From Desulfobacteraceae bacterium (GTDB lineage: Bacteria; Desulfobacterota; Desulfobacteria; Desulfobacterales; ETH-SRB1), in the NCBI GenBank assembly GCA_014237365.1, contig JABZFQ010000106.1, forward strand, positions 1-33,963: DNA of 33,963 bases. Reading direction: 5' to 3'. A model generated the notes under the pieces. The model was not told where the DNA came from. It did not search any database and was given only the letters and a program-made list of their open reading frames with translations. The position numbers were made by a program, and so were the translations under genes. Positions 1 through 8,907 of this stretch are shown here, piece after piece (the stretch's first letter is position 1; each line of letters starts with the position of its first letter).

Positions 1-227
1 AAACCATGATGCAGTGGGCAGCTTCTCGAATATGCGCAGGTAATCTATGCGCCTGATCATAGTAAGCGTATCCTAACAAAAATATCATCCGGATCGTTGC
101 TTCCATTTAAAACTTTTTTATGAAATATTGCCTGCCGATCTGCGTCCCCCGCACTATCGGGTCTGTCCAACATATAGTAGACTGCCTAATAGTCGTCTTA
201 TAATACGGCTAATCTACGTACGAAATT

Positions 228-257
228 GTTTTATACGACTGTTTGGTCGTATAAAAC
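228..257. repeat. Perfect 12-bp stem hairpin GTTTTATACGAC-TGTTTG-GTCGTATAAAAC
   Basis: Read directly; flanked by a second, weaker inverted pair (AGTCGTCT near 191 / AGACGACT near 275). Confidence 0.8.
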
Positions 258-442
258 GATCTATTTATGGATTAGACGACTTTTTTGCTTGATAAAATTT
301 TTGCTTTTAGTATTATATCAGTACGTTAACAAATGATCATATAAGGTAAATTTTCGCCTCAATAATTTTTATTTTTAACTTTTACGAGAGCTAAAGTCAA
401 CGAAATTATTATTCCGAAAACAATAAAGGAGAATGCTTAATT

Positions 443-724
443 GTGAACAATTCAAGGAAATCTCGTGCAAAACCAAAGCATTATGAGGAAAGAAAAGCCT
501 TTTATAGATCCGATACGAAGCAACCAAAGCTATTAGACCAGGTTCGAAACAGAATTCGGTGCAAACACTATAGTATTCGAACAGAGCAGGCTTATATCGA
601 ATGGATAAGGAAATTGATCTTTTACCATGGGAAACGACACCACGCCGAAATGACGATAGCGCTGAACTGTTACGTTTTGTTTTTTCCCAATTACAAATGT
701 TCTATTTTGGTTACACTCATATGA
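443..724 (+). pseudogene. Truncated integron-type/tyrosine integrase (N-terminal SAM-like domain only)
   Basis: KPKLLDQVRNRIRCKHYSIRTEQAYIEWIRKLIFYHGKRHHAEM resembles the IntI/XerC-like N-terminal domain. After ~GKRHHAEM the resemblance stops and there is no catalytic domain. GTG start with an AAGGAGA Shine-Dalgarno. Confidence 0.75.
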
Positions 725-834
725 ATTTATGATATACAGGATTTGCATTAACTCTGTTTTTTATAAAATCAAGTCAATCCTGTAATCCTGTCTGAAATAG
801 TTATTGTTTTTCGGGAGATGAGAGTAACTGCACC

Positions 835-1109
835 CAATTAATTTCACAAGGCCGGAAGGAGGAAGGCGTATTAGTTATACGTCGACGACTGATAAGGAAC
901 TGGGACGAAATAACTTCCCCAACTATGCATCACAGCTTCAGGCCACCTTTGCCCGATCTCAAATCACAAAAATATCAAAATAGATAGGCTATTCCATCAA
1001 CTTTTGTGATTTGAGATCGAACAAATTTGACCCAAATCTATGCGCCTACTTGGGGAAGTTATTTCGTCCCAGTTCCTAACACAGTGAAATTATTTATCTG
1101 AAAGTCTAT
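835..1109. repeat. Repeat family R2, left-truncated copy, interrupted by an R1 element
   Basis: AATTAATTTCACAAGG..GGAAGGAGGAAGGCGTATTAGTTATACGTCGACGA-TGATA before, and ACACAGTGAAATTATTTATCTGAAAGTCTATA after, match the uninterrupted copy at 12480-12586. Confidence 0.85.
895..1077. mobile_element. R1 MITE-like element copy 1 (183 bp, 26-bp perfect terminal inverted repeats)
   Basis: AGGAACTGGGACGAAATAACTTCCCC ... GGGGAAGTTATTTCGTCCCAGTTCCT; the empty site is visible in the R2 copy at 12480-12586. Confidence 0.85.
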
Positions 1110-2648
1110 AGGTTTAACTGAAGGAAAAAGAGAGTTATCTGTATGAGGGAGAAACTTAGCGGCACTGAATCTGTTCATAAATTCTTGATTTACGTTTAAC
1201 TCAAGATAGGTTATTTTGTCTCTGATATTATCAATTTCATTCAGGCAATCATTTGATCTAATTGCCATTGTTGCTCCGTCTAATGAACTGTTACCCAATG
1301 ATTTGTAGCTATCAACAGGCAAGTCGGGAAGCATTCCAATGGAAATGGCTGATTTGGGATTGATATAAGAACCAAAGGTGCCTGCCACATAAAATGTAGA
1401 AAGATCTTTAAGTGACATTCCTACCGAAGAAGTAATTGTTTCAAGTATTGTATACATTGCTGCCTTAGATCTTATCAGGCTGTCAAGATCTGCCTGGCTG
1501 ATTATAAGGTCTGACCCTGTTCCGGATTTGCTTGCAGGCACCACCACATAATATTTCATACCATCTTTATCTTTCAGCCTGTTCCTGCACATTGATGGCA
1601 CAAACTTGCCGCGGATGTCGATAATGCCGTAAAGAAAGAGACAGGCCGCAAGGTCTATAAGTCCTGATCCGCAGATTCCCCTCGGAGGCTCATCCTCTAT
1701 TGTATGAGCTTTAATGTTAAAAGTAACCGGATCAATTGTAATCCGATCGATAACTCCGGGACCAGCCACCATTCCCATCCTGGTTACACCACCTTCAAGA
1801 GCAGGGCCTGCCGCGCCGGCGCATGCTACAAGCCAATGTTTATTACCGAGCAAGACCTCTGCATTTGTCCCAACGTCAACTAAAATGGATACGTCTTCTT
1901 TTTTATCAATACCCGTGAAAAGAATACCTGCTATCAGGTCGCCTCCAAAGTAGCTGCCGACATTCGGGAATATAATAACTCTTGCAAGAGGATTAACATT
2001 AATGCCCAAAGCTTTCGCTTTAATAAGGCCGGGCTTGTTTACGACAGGAATATACGGTTCTCGTATTATCCAATATGGATTGAGCCCCATGAAAAGATGG
2101 GTCATAGCAGTATTACCTGCTACTGAAACAACGTATATATTATCCAGTTTAATATTGCATGAGCTGCACAATTTCTCAATCATTTGATTGAGGCCGTCTA
2201 TAATCAATTTGTTTATCTTTTTCAGCCCTTCATCCTGGCTAGCGTAATGTATTCTGGTTAATATGTCAGGCCCAACAGCTATTTGGGGGTTGTCAAAGGT
2301 ATGTTCGGCAAGAATTTGATCTGTTGAAATGTCTATGATGCGTAGAGCAACTTTTGTGGTACCTAAGTCAACAGCTATACCTGCAATGGGAGTTGTATCT
2401 GTTGAGCTGGTGATATCTGTAAGAATCCATCTTGTGCGGTCTTTTAAAAAGATACAGCGAACATTATAGTTCCACTTCCTGAGAAGATCCGGAAGTTGCC
2501 TTAATAAATAAAGATCAATATCAACAGCATTAGTCCTGAGATGAGATTTTATGGCTTTTATCAGCCGTTCAGCATCAGCGGTATTATCTTGTAAAGAGGG
2601 TGGGGTTAATGAAACACTTTTTATCAGACTATTATTATTTTCCGTCAT
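1059..2648 (-). CDS. ASKHA-domain protein, RACo-like (corrinoid protein reductive activase family), lacking the N-terminal 2Fe-2S domain
   Basis: GIAVDLGTTKVALRIIDI, VVSVAGNTAMTHLFMGLNP, DVGTNAEVLLG, GICGSGLIDLAA, VAGTFGSYINPKSAISIGMLPD motifs. The C-terminal ~17 residues are encoded by R2/R1 repeat sequence. Confidence 0.8.
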   Translation of the reverse strand: MTENNNSLIKSVSLTPPSLQDNTADAERLIKAIKSHLRTNAVDIDLYLLRQLPDLLRKWNYNVRCIFLKDRTRWILTDITSSTDTTPIAGIAVDLGTTKVALRIIDISTDQILAEHTFDNPQIAVGPDILTRIHYASQDEGLKKINKLIIDGLNQMIEKLCSSCNIKLDNIYVVSVAGNTAMTHLFMGLNPYWIIREPYIPVVNKPGLIKAKALGINVNPLARVIIFPNVGSYFGGDLIAGILFTGIDKKEDVSILVDVGTNAEVLLGNKHWLVACAGAAGPALEGGVTRMGMVAGPGVIDRITIDPVTFNIKAHTIEDEPPRGICGSGLIDLAACLFLYGIIDIRGKFVPSMCRNRLKDKDGMKYYVVVPASKSGTGSDLIISQADLDSLIRSKAAMYTILETITSSVGMSLKDLSTFYVAGTFGSYINPKSAISIGMLPDLPVDSYKSLGNSSLDGATMAIRSNDCLNEIDNIRDKITYLELNVNQEFMNRFSAAKFLPHTDNSLFPSVKPIDFQINNFTVLGTGTK

Positions 2649-2652
2649 TAAT

Positions 2653-3492
2653 TTATAAAACGAAACTCATGTCGCTAGTTACTGCGAGACATTTAAACTT
2701 ATGGTCTTTTTCAACTATGCTTTTCATACAATCTTTAACAATTTTATCCATTTCTCTATCAGTTCTTTCCTGATTAATATGAAAAAGTCCCAATCTTTTT
2801 ACTCCTGCTTTAGAAGCAAGATTAAGCACATCGGTATATGCCGAGTGGCCCCATTCAATAGATGTTTTATATTCATCAGATGTATATTCTGCATCATGAA
2901 TAAGCAGATCCGCGCCATAAGAGAATTCAAGATATTCTTTATACTCCAGACCTCCAGGATGGACAAAACCCAGTTCATTATCTGTAAGAAAAACAAAAGA
3001 TTTCCCGTCTTCAATGAATTTATATCCACTACCCCGGTTAGGATGACTGATAGGGATGGGCATTATTGTGATGGATCCTATTTCAAATTTTGTTTGACAT
3101 GCTTCTTCATAGGATATTTTTGCCCTTAAATCAGAATTCCCTACAGGAAAATAAGGCGGGGCCATAATTTTTGAAAGCATGTTTTTCACGAATTTACTGT
3201 GAAATGGACATTTGTGCATTCGGAATTCGGCATGTTTGGAATAAAGCGGTTTAAAAAAAGGTAAACCCATTATATGATCCCAGTGGGCATGCGTGAAGAT
3301 AATGTTATACTTATATAGACTTTCTTTTATTAACTGGTTCCCAAGTCTTCGAATTCCGGTGCCGGTATCAACGATAATTATATCGTTGCTTTTGCTTCTT
3401 ATTTCTAAGCAGGTTGTATCGCCACCGTATTTAACATAATCTTTTCCTGATACAGGGATGGAACCTCTTGATCCCCAGCATTTAATATACAT
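2653..3492 (-). CDS. MBL-fold metallo-hydrolase
   Basis: IIVDTGTGIRRLG and FTHAHWDHIMGLPFF (HxHxDH), later HDAEYT and GHS motifs. Confidence 0.85.
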   Translation of the reverse strand: MYIKCWGSRGSIPVSGKDYVKYGGDTTCLEIRSKSNDIIIVDTGTGIRRLGNQLIKESLYKYNIIFTHAHWDHIMGLPFFKPLYSKHAEFRMHKCPFHSKFVKNMLSKIMAPPYFPVGNSDLRAKISYEEACQTKFEIGSITIMPIPISHPNRGSGYKFIEDGKSFVFLTDNELGFVHPGGLEYKEYLEFSYGADLLIHDAEYTSDEYKTSIEWGHSAYTDVLNLASKAGVKRLGLFHINQERTDREMDKIVKDCMKSIVEKDHKFKCLAVTSDMSFVL

Positions 3493-3524
3493 TTTACCCC
3501 CTTATTAAGGGTATGAAGTTATAT

Positions 3525-4214
3525 CTATTTGTTTTGAGATATCTGGTCGATATCCCATTCTGACGGGTCAAGGAGAGTGTAGCCCATTTTCTTAAGTTTT
3601 CTTTTTACGTGACCCACCTTTTTTGTTAAAAGGTATGGGAAAATGGCTCTTTTGCCTTCATCCCAGTATCTGGCTACAAGCACACTGCCAAAAGAGATAT
3701 TCTCCTCGGTTATGGCATCAACAATTTTTTTCAACTGACCGATTTTTTCTTCTGCAATAATACATAATAGAGTTCCAGGTTCTCCTATACCCAGAACATT
3801 GATAAATGAGCGTAAAAGATCACGAGTAGAGACGATGCCTTTAATTCTACCTTGTTTATCTACAACAGGGAATGCTCCAACTTGTGTTTTCTGCATAAGT
3901 AGAAGGGTATCTTGAATTGTATATGACAAAGAAACAGTAAAGGGATCAATTCTCATGATATCTTTAATCTTAAACTCTAAAAGTTTTTCCCTTGTTTTTC
4001 CTGTATCGTAATCTTTTAATAGACTGCAGGGAAGAGCGCTTCTTATATCTCGATCCGAAACAATCCCTATAATACGATTATCCTTCCCTACTACCGGAAG
4101 ATGGCGTATATGGTGTTTGGTCATTTTATCTTTTGCTTCAAAAATATCAGCATCTTTGTTAATTGTGATGACCTCCCTGGTCATTGATTGGCTGACAAAC
4201 ATTTTATCCTCCAA
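3525..4214 (-). CDS. CBS-domain pair protein with C-terminal ACT-like region (AcuB-like)
   Basis: MTREVITINKDADIFEAKDKMTKHHIRHLPVVGKDNRIIGIVSDRDI and a second CBS repeat; lies next to a histone-deacetylase-like gene, as acuB/acuC do. Confidence 0.75.
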   Translation of the reverse strand: MEDKMFVSQSMTREVITINKDADIFEAKDKMTKHHIRHLPVVGKDNRIIGIVSDRDIRSALPCSLLKDYDTGKTREKLLEFKIKDIMRIDPFTVSLSYTIQDTLLLMQKTQVGAFPVVDKQGRIKGIVSTRDLLRSFINVLGIGEPGTLLCIIAEEKIGQLKKIVDAITEENISFGSVLVARYWDEGKRAIFPYLLTKKVGHVKRKLKKMGYTLLDPSEWDIDQISQNK

Positions 4215-4219
4215 ACAAC

Positions 4220-5170
4220 TTAACTATTTAATAGAATTTCAACATGATTTTTTGCCAGCTCCGGAAGGCGTTTAAGGGAATATCCTCCCTCCAGCACAGA
4301 AATTAATCTACCGTTAGAATAAGTACTTGCCATTTTGGCTATTTTTTCTATTATCCACGAAAAGCCTTCAGTTGATAACCGGATAGCTGACATATCATCA
4401 TCAACATGAGCATCAAAACCTGTAGATACAATAATAACTTCAGGCTTGAATGTTTCGAAGGCAGCGAAAAGATCCTTTTCTAAAAATTTTTTGTATTCAC
4501 TGTCTCCCTGGTCCGGCAATACGGGAGAGTTCAATGTAAATCCATAGCCTGGCCCTGATCCTTTTTCAAATTCTCGGCCGGTACCCGGGTATCCAAACGA
4601 GGGATGTTGATGAATTGAATAATAAAATACGGATGGATCTTGTTCAAAAATATGTTGAGTCCCATTACCATGATGGACATCAAAATCCACGATTCCGACC
4701 TTTTTTATATTCCATTCTTTTTGAAGATACCTTGCAGCAATTGCAACATTGTTGAAATAGCAAAACCCCATAGCTTTGTTAATTTCAGCGTGATGCCCTG
4801 GGGGCCTTACAGCACAGAAGGCATTATCAATTTTGTTTTTCATGATTAGATTTATTGTATCAAGGATGCCACCCACTGCAAGCAGGGCTGTATCATAAGT
4901 TTCAGAGCATATCTGATTATCCGGACTGTCGAATATCTTTTTTCCTGCAAGACAAGCATCTTTAAAGCGATCAATATAGTCTTTTTCATGCACAGTTTCT
5001 ATCCATTTAAGATCCGCAATGCTTGCGTTGATTAAGGTTAGCATGGAAAGAAGGTTTGCGTCTTTTATTCCGTTATAAATAGCTTCCAGCCTTGCAGGAA
5101 CCTCAGGATGGTATGGGCCTGTATCGTGAAGTAAATATTTTTCATCATATAAAAAGCCGGTTTTATTCAT
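4220..5170 (-). CDS. Histone deacetylase family protein (AcuC/HDAC-like)
   Basis: RPPGHHAEINKAMGFCYFNNVAIAARYL, GIVDFDVHHGNGTQHIF, STGFDAHVDD motifs. Confidence 0.92.
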   Translation of the reverse strand: MNKTGFLYDEKYLLHDTGPYHPEVPARLEAIYNGIKDANLLSMLTLINASIADLKWIETVHEKDYIDRFKDACLAGKKIFDSPDNQICSETYDTALLAVGGILDTINLIMKNKIDNAFCAVRPPGHHAEINKAMGFCYFNNVAIAARYLQKEWNIKKVGIVDFDVHHGNGTQHIFEQDPSVFYYSIHQHPSFGYPGTGREFEKGSGPGYGFTLNSPVLPDQGDSEYKKFLEKDLFAAFETFKPEVIIVSTGFDAHVDDDMSAIRLSTEGFSWIIEKIAKMASTYSNGRLISVLEGGYSLKRLPELAKNHVEILLNS

Positions 5171-5179
5171 AATTGTCTC

Positions 5180-5929
5180 TTAATTTAGGATAGTATTAAA
5201 TATTTCAAATGCTGCTTTAACAGCCTTATTGTCATTAGGCATTTTAATGGTTGGGATTCCATTTAAATCATATTCGTAAAGGGTACTATCATCAGGTATT
5301 GTTCCAGCGATTTCAATACCATTATTTTGAATCATATCGAATACAACTTCAGATGGTTTCTCCTTTACCTTATTAATAATCAGATAGCTTTTTGAAACCC
5401 CTATATTTAATTTATCTGCAAGTCGCTTAATTCTAATAGCTGTTTGAAGTCCTCGCCTTGATGTGTCGGAAACAATAAGCAGAACATCAACGTTTCTTGT
5501 TGTTAAACGACTGATATGCTCCATACCGGCCTCATTATCCATTACTATGTAAGGATAATTGCCTGTAAGCCGTTCAAGAAATCCTGTTAAAAGATTATTG
5601 GCAGCGCAGTAACAACCCGCTCCTTCAGGTTGTCCCATAACAATTAGATCATATCCTTCGGTTTCAACAATAGCTTGTTCCAGTTTCATTGACATAAAGA
5701 CATCTTTAGTCATACCGCTGGGGACTTTTCCTGTTTTCATTTCTTCACGGGCATTCCCAAGTGTATCTTTAACCTCAAGGCCAAGTACTTCATTTAGATT
5801 TGCATTTGAATCTGCATCTACAGCAAGTACAGGTTTTTTCCCCTTGATTACTAAATATTTTATCAGCATGCCGGCTATTGTAGTTTTGCCTGTACCTCCC
5901 TTTCCGGCCAGAGCAATTGAAAAAGGCAT
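5180..5929 (-). CDS. CooC/AcsF-like nickel-insertion ATPase (deviant Walker A, SIMIBI class)
   Basis: AGKGGTGKTTIAGMLIKYL; GQPEGAGCYCAANNLL (CxC motif of CooC-type proteins); MDNEAGMEHISRLTT. Confidence 0.85.
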   Translation of the reverse strand: MPFSIALAGKGGTGKTTIAGMLIKYLVIKGKKPVLAVDADSNANLNEVLGLEVKDTLGNAREEMKTGKVPSGMTKDVFMSMKLEQAIVETEGYDLIVMGQPEGAGCYCAANNLLTGFLERLTGNYPYIVMDNEAGMEHISRLTTRNVDVLLIVSDTSRRGLQTAIRIKRLADKLNIGVSKSYLIINKVKEKPSEVVFDMIQNNGIEIAGTIPDDSTLYEYDLNGIPTIKMPNDNKAVKAAFEIFNTILN

Positions 5930-5963
5930 ATAATAGTTATTTCTCCAAAGATATAAATGTTTA

Positions 5964-6200
5964 GTAACCGTTCACGGTTGTCGGTTTACAGTTTTTTCAA
6001 TGAACTATGCAACGATTGAAGCATTTTGGATCTTGATTTCAACTTTTGAATTAATTCTTTCGCATCTAAATCAGAAAATATATTAACCTCTCGTGAAATA
6101 TAAATCTGTGTTTTCAGCTCCGCAGCCGATCCCATAATTCTCTTCTGCTTGTTGTCTTTTTGAACCGTGAACTGTATACCCGGCAACCGTGAACGGCTAC
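5964..6200. repeat. R3 inverted-repeat element carrying a four-helix-bundle (23S rRNA IVS-like) gene fragment
   Basis: Left GTAACCGTTCACGGTTGTCGGTTTACAGTT is the imperfect reverse complement of right AACTGTATACCCGGCAACCGTGAACGGCTAC. Confidence 0.7.
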
Positions 6201-6243
6201 AATGTTTATTATAATAATTATGCCAGCTTAACAAAACAGTCAA
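5986..6243 (-). pseudogene. C-terminal fragment of a four-helix-bundle (S23/IVS-type) protein
   Basis: IMGSAAELKTQIYISREVNIFSDLDAKELIQKLKSRSKMLQSLHSSLKKL resembles the C-terminal half of this small protein family; the N-terminal half is absent. Confidence 0.6.
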
Positions 6244-6263
6244 GTATTTTAGGATAAATTAAA

Positions 6264-7934
6264 CTAAAGTATAGTGTAACCTGGGCCATCGCCACCCTCC
6301 GGGCATGTCCAGGTAATATTTCTGAACGGATCCTTGATCTCGCAAGTTTTGCAGTGAAGGCAGTTGGCTGGGTTAAGTTTAAGTCGTCTTTGAGAAGTCT
6401 TTTCGTCTACTTCAATTTCGTAAACATTACCTGGACAAAATTTGGTGCAGGGGCATTGATAATTTGTGTAGCATTGATTAACACATAAATTCTTATCATG
6501 AACTATAATGTGGCACGGCTGGTCCTCCCTGTGCATGGTTTTTGAAAGATAAACACCTGTAAGTTTATCTACATACAAGACACCATCAAAGACCTTTTTG
6601 TCCAAATTTTCCCCGGCATGCTCACCATTTTTTGCAATCCTTAATTTTTTGCAATCTTCTTCAATAGGCATATTATCATATATACCCCGTCCTTTTGTGA
6701 AATATTGAGCTCCAAGAAGTATAAATTTAAATAATCCGCTTTTCGAAAGAGCCTGTGAAAAATTTCTTCCTTCAAAAATTTCTTCCTTTGCCCAGCTTTT
6801 TTCAAATAATTCCTGATAATGACCGAGTGTCTTCTGAGTAAAGCTGTTCTTTTCAATAGATTCCATAATCGTTTCTGCAGCCAGCATTCCGGACTTCATA
6901 GATACATGGATTCCTTTAAGTCCTGGAGTATTATGGATTGAAGCGCAGGCCCCGACAAATACTCCGCCATCGACAGAGAGCACCGGCATTGTAAAATATC
7001 CTCCAGTAGGAACAGTCCTTGCGCCTTGTTCTATTACTTTACCATTTTTAATAATATTTGTCACAAAAGGGTGTAGCTTGAATTTTATGAATTCTTCGTA
7101 AGGATCAAGAATTGGATTGCTATATGATAGTGCGGTAAGATAACCTAAAGAAATTTTGTTGCCTTTCATTTCATAAATAAATCCACCACCCGGTGTATTA
7201 AGACCTAATGGATAGCCATAAGTATGAATATCGTTGCCTTTGCTGGTTGTGAAATAATTTTTTTCAGGAAGTTGTATAACTTCTTTAATCCCAGTTTCAA
7301 AAACCTGCGGCATCTTCCCGGAAAAAATATCATGCTTTTCCGCAATATCTCTGATAAGATTTCCCCTTGAACCTTCTCCAAAAACAGTAACTTTAGCCAG
7401 CAAATCAATTCCTGGTTCAAAATTGCCTTTTGGGGCATCGTCTTTTCCAAGTCCTTTATCACCTGTGCGAACTCCGGTTATTGTCTTTTGATCTAAGGCA
7501 TAAAGAATCTCTTTCCCTGCAAAACCCGGGAATATATTTACCCCAAGTTCTTCTGCTATGCTCGCAAGCCATTTTGCAAATTTAGATAGACTGATAATAA
7601 AGAAATTTTTGTTATGCATGTATCTTGGTACAATAGGTAGATGATAATATTTATTCTTTGTCAGGAAGTAAAATTCGTCACCCCTTACCGTTTTTTCAAT
7701 TGGACAGTCTCTTTGCAAAAAATCAGGTACAAGCTCTTTTAATGCAATGGGATTTAAAACAGCTCCGCTCAAAGCATTTGATCCTATATCCGATCCTTTT
7801 TCAATGAGAGCCACCTCGATATTTATATGTTTTTCTCTTGCAATCTGCATCAATCTTATTGCGCCTGCAAGATTTGCAGGGCCGCCTCCAACAAACAGCA
7901 CATCAAATTCGATCTTTTCACGTTCTGTGTTCAT
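6264..7934 (-). CDS. Electron transfer flavoprotein-ubiquinone oxidoreductase (ETF-QO)
   Basis: FDVLFVGGGPANLAGAIRL FAD motif; C-terminal 4Fe-4S motif NPANCLHCKTCEIKDPFRNITWTCPEGGDGPGY. Start placed at the internal ATG (MNTEREK) because the upstream ATG lies at the edge of a repeat. Confidence 0.92.
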   Translation of the reverse strand: MNTEREKIEFDVLFVGGGPANLAGAIRLMQIAREKHINIEVALIEKGSDIGSNALSGAVLNPIALKELVPDFLQRDCPIEKTVRGDEFYFLTKNKYYHLPIVPRYMHNKNFFIISLSKFAKWLASIAEELGVNIFPGFAGKEILYALDQKTITGVRTGDKGLGKDDAPKGNFEPGIDLLAKVTVFGEGSRGNLIRDIAEKHDIFSGKMPQVFETGIKEVIQLPEKNYFTTSKGNDIHTYGYPLGLNTPGGGFIYEMKGNKISLGYLTALSYSNPILDPYEEFIKFKLHPFVTNIIKNGKVIEQGARTVPTGGYFTMPVLSVDGGVFVGACASIHNTPGLKGIHVSMKSGMLAAETIMESIEKNSFTQKTLGHYQELFEKSWAKEEIFEGRNFSQALSKSGLFKFILLGAQYFTKGRGIYDNMPIEEDCKKLRIAKNGEHAGENLDKKVFDGVLYVDKLTGVYLSKTMHREDQPCHIIVHDKNLCVNQCYTNYQCPCTKFCPGNVYEIEVDEKTSQRRLKLNPANCLHCKTCEIKDPFRNITWTCPEGGDGPGYTIL

Positions 7935-7968
7935 TATTGCACCTTTGAAATTCGATATTTCATAACAT

Positions 7969-8058
7969 TTCACTGTTGTCGGTTCATGGTTTTTTCAATG
8001 AACTATGCAACGATTGAAGCATTTTGGATATTGATTTCAACTCTTTAATTAATTTTTT
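7969..8058. repeat. Second, partial copy of R3 (end of the four-helix-bundle fragment)
   Basis: TCAATGAACTATGCAACGATTGAAGCATTTTGGAT[A/C]TTGATTTCAACT is near identical to 5996-6050; the reverse strand reads ..KSISKMLQSLHSSLKKP*. Confidence 0.8.
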
Positions 8059-8059
8059 T

Positions 8060-8187
8060 GTTCGATCTCAAATCACAAAAATATCAAAATAGCTATGCTA
8101 TTCCATCAACTTTTGTGATTTGAGATCGAACAAATCTGACCCAAATATATGCGCCTACTTGTGGAAGTTATTTCATCCACGTTCCCA
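8060..8187. mobile_element. R1 copy 2, lacking the left arm
   Basis: TTCGATCTCAAATCACAAAAATATCAAAATAGCTATGCTATTCCATCAACTTTTGTGATTTGAGATCGAA..GCGCCTACTTGTGGAAGTTATTTCATCCACGTTCC. Confidence 0.8.
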
Positions 8188-8320
8188 AGCACTCTTTGTA
8201 AATAATATAAACATGTCAGCTCGTCAATAACATTGCTATAAAACTGTCAACCAAAAGAATTTAGCAATACATTGTTTAATTATTTATTGGTTGAAAATGT
8301 ACCTGTTTAAGAAAAAATCC

Positions 8321-8349
8321 TTGACACTTTTTGTGTTACCAAGTATAAG
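8321..8349 (+). promoter_or_regulatory. Sigma70-type promoter upstream of the Mrp operon
   Basis: TTGACA - 17 nt - TATAAG, ~75 nt before the first Mrp start codon. Confidence 0.6.
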
Positions 8350-8424
8350 CATACATCTTCGCGTTCACGATCGAAGAGAATAACTTTCTAAACTGATAAC
8401 AATATCAACAAGACAGGGTGTATT

Positions 8425-8904
8425 ATGAGATTAATAGCCACATTTATCATCCTTTTTGTTTTCTGGATGGTTATGGCAGGAAAGTTTGATTTATTTCATG
8501 CCTCACTCGGAGTTATTTCATGCCTGATTGTTACATTTTTATCCGGCGATCTCCTATTTAAAGAAAGCAGGAAAGGGAGAGGAAAAGAAGTTGTCCGTTT
8601 CATACTTTATATCCCCTGGTTAATATACCAGATTATACTTGCTAACCTTCATGTAGCACGCTTGGCATTAAGCCCAAGGATGTCTGAGCTCATTAATCCT
8701 CAGTTAATCAGATTCAAAGTAAATCTAAAATCAGATATTTCAAAAGTTACATTTGCAAACTCTATTACCCTTACCCCAGGAACTATTACAGCAGATATAG
8801 TGGGTGATGAATTCCACGTTCAGGGCTTGAGTCAGCCCGTTATAGATGATCTGTTGTCTGGCGAGATGGAACAAAGAGTTGCACATATTTATTCGGAGGA
8901 CTAA
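8425..8904 (+). CDS. mrpE: Monovalent cation/H+ antiporter subunit E
   Basis: MnhE/MrpE-like sequence (FDLFHASLGVISCLIV; NSITLTPGTITADI) and operon context. Confidence 0.88.
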   Translation: MRLIATFIILFVFWMVMAGKFDLFHASLGVISCLIVTFLSGDLLFKESRKGRGKEVVRFILYIPWLIYQIILANLHVARLALSPRMSELINPQLIRFKVNLKSDISKVTFANSITLTPGTITADIVGDEFHVQGLSQPVIDDLLSGEMEQRVAHIYSED

Positions 8905-8907
8905 AAG

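Noticed and set aside
2-106. Open reverse frame MEATIRMIFLLGYAYYDQAHRLPAHIREAAHCIMV running off the left edge
   Set aside because: Too short, no convincing Shine-Dalgarno or family; could be a 5' CDS fragment but cannot be supported from this window.
7827-8048. Plus-strand 73-aa ORF over the ETF-QO start and R3 repeat
   Set aside because: It is antisense to ETF-QO and to the four-helix-bundle fragment; no independent evidence.
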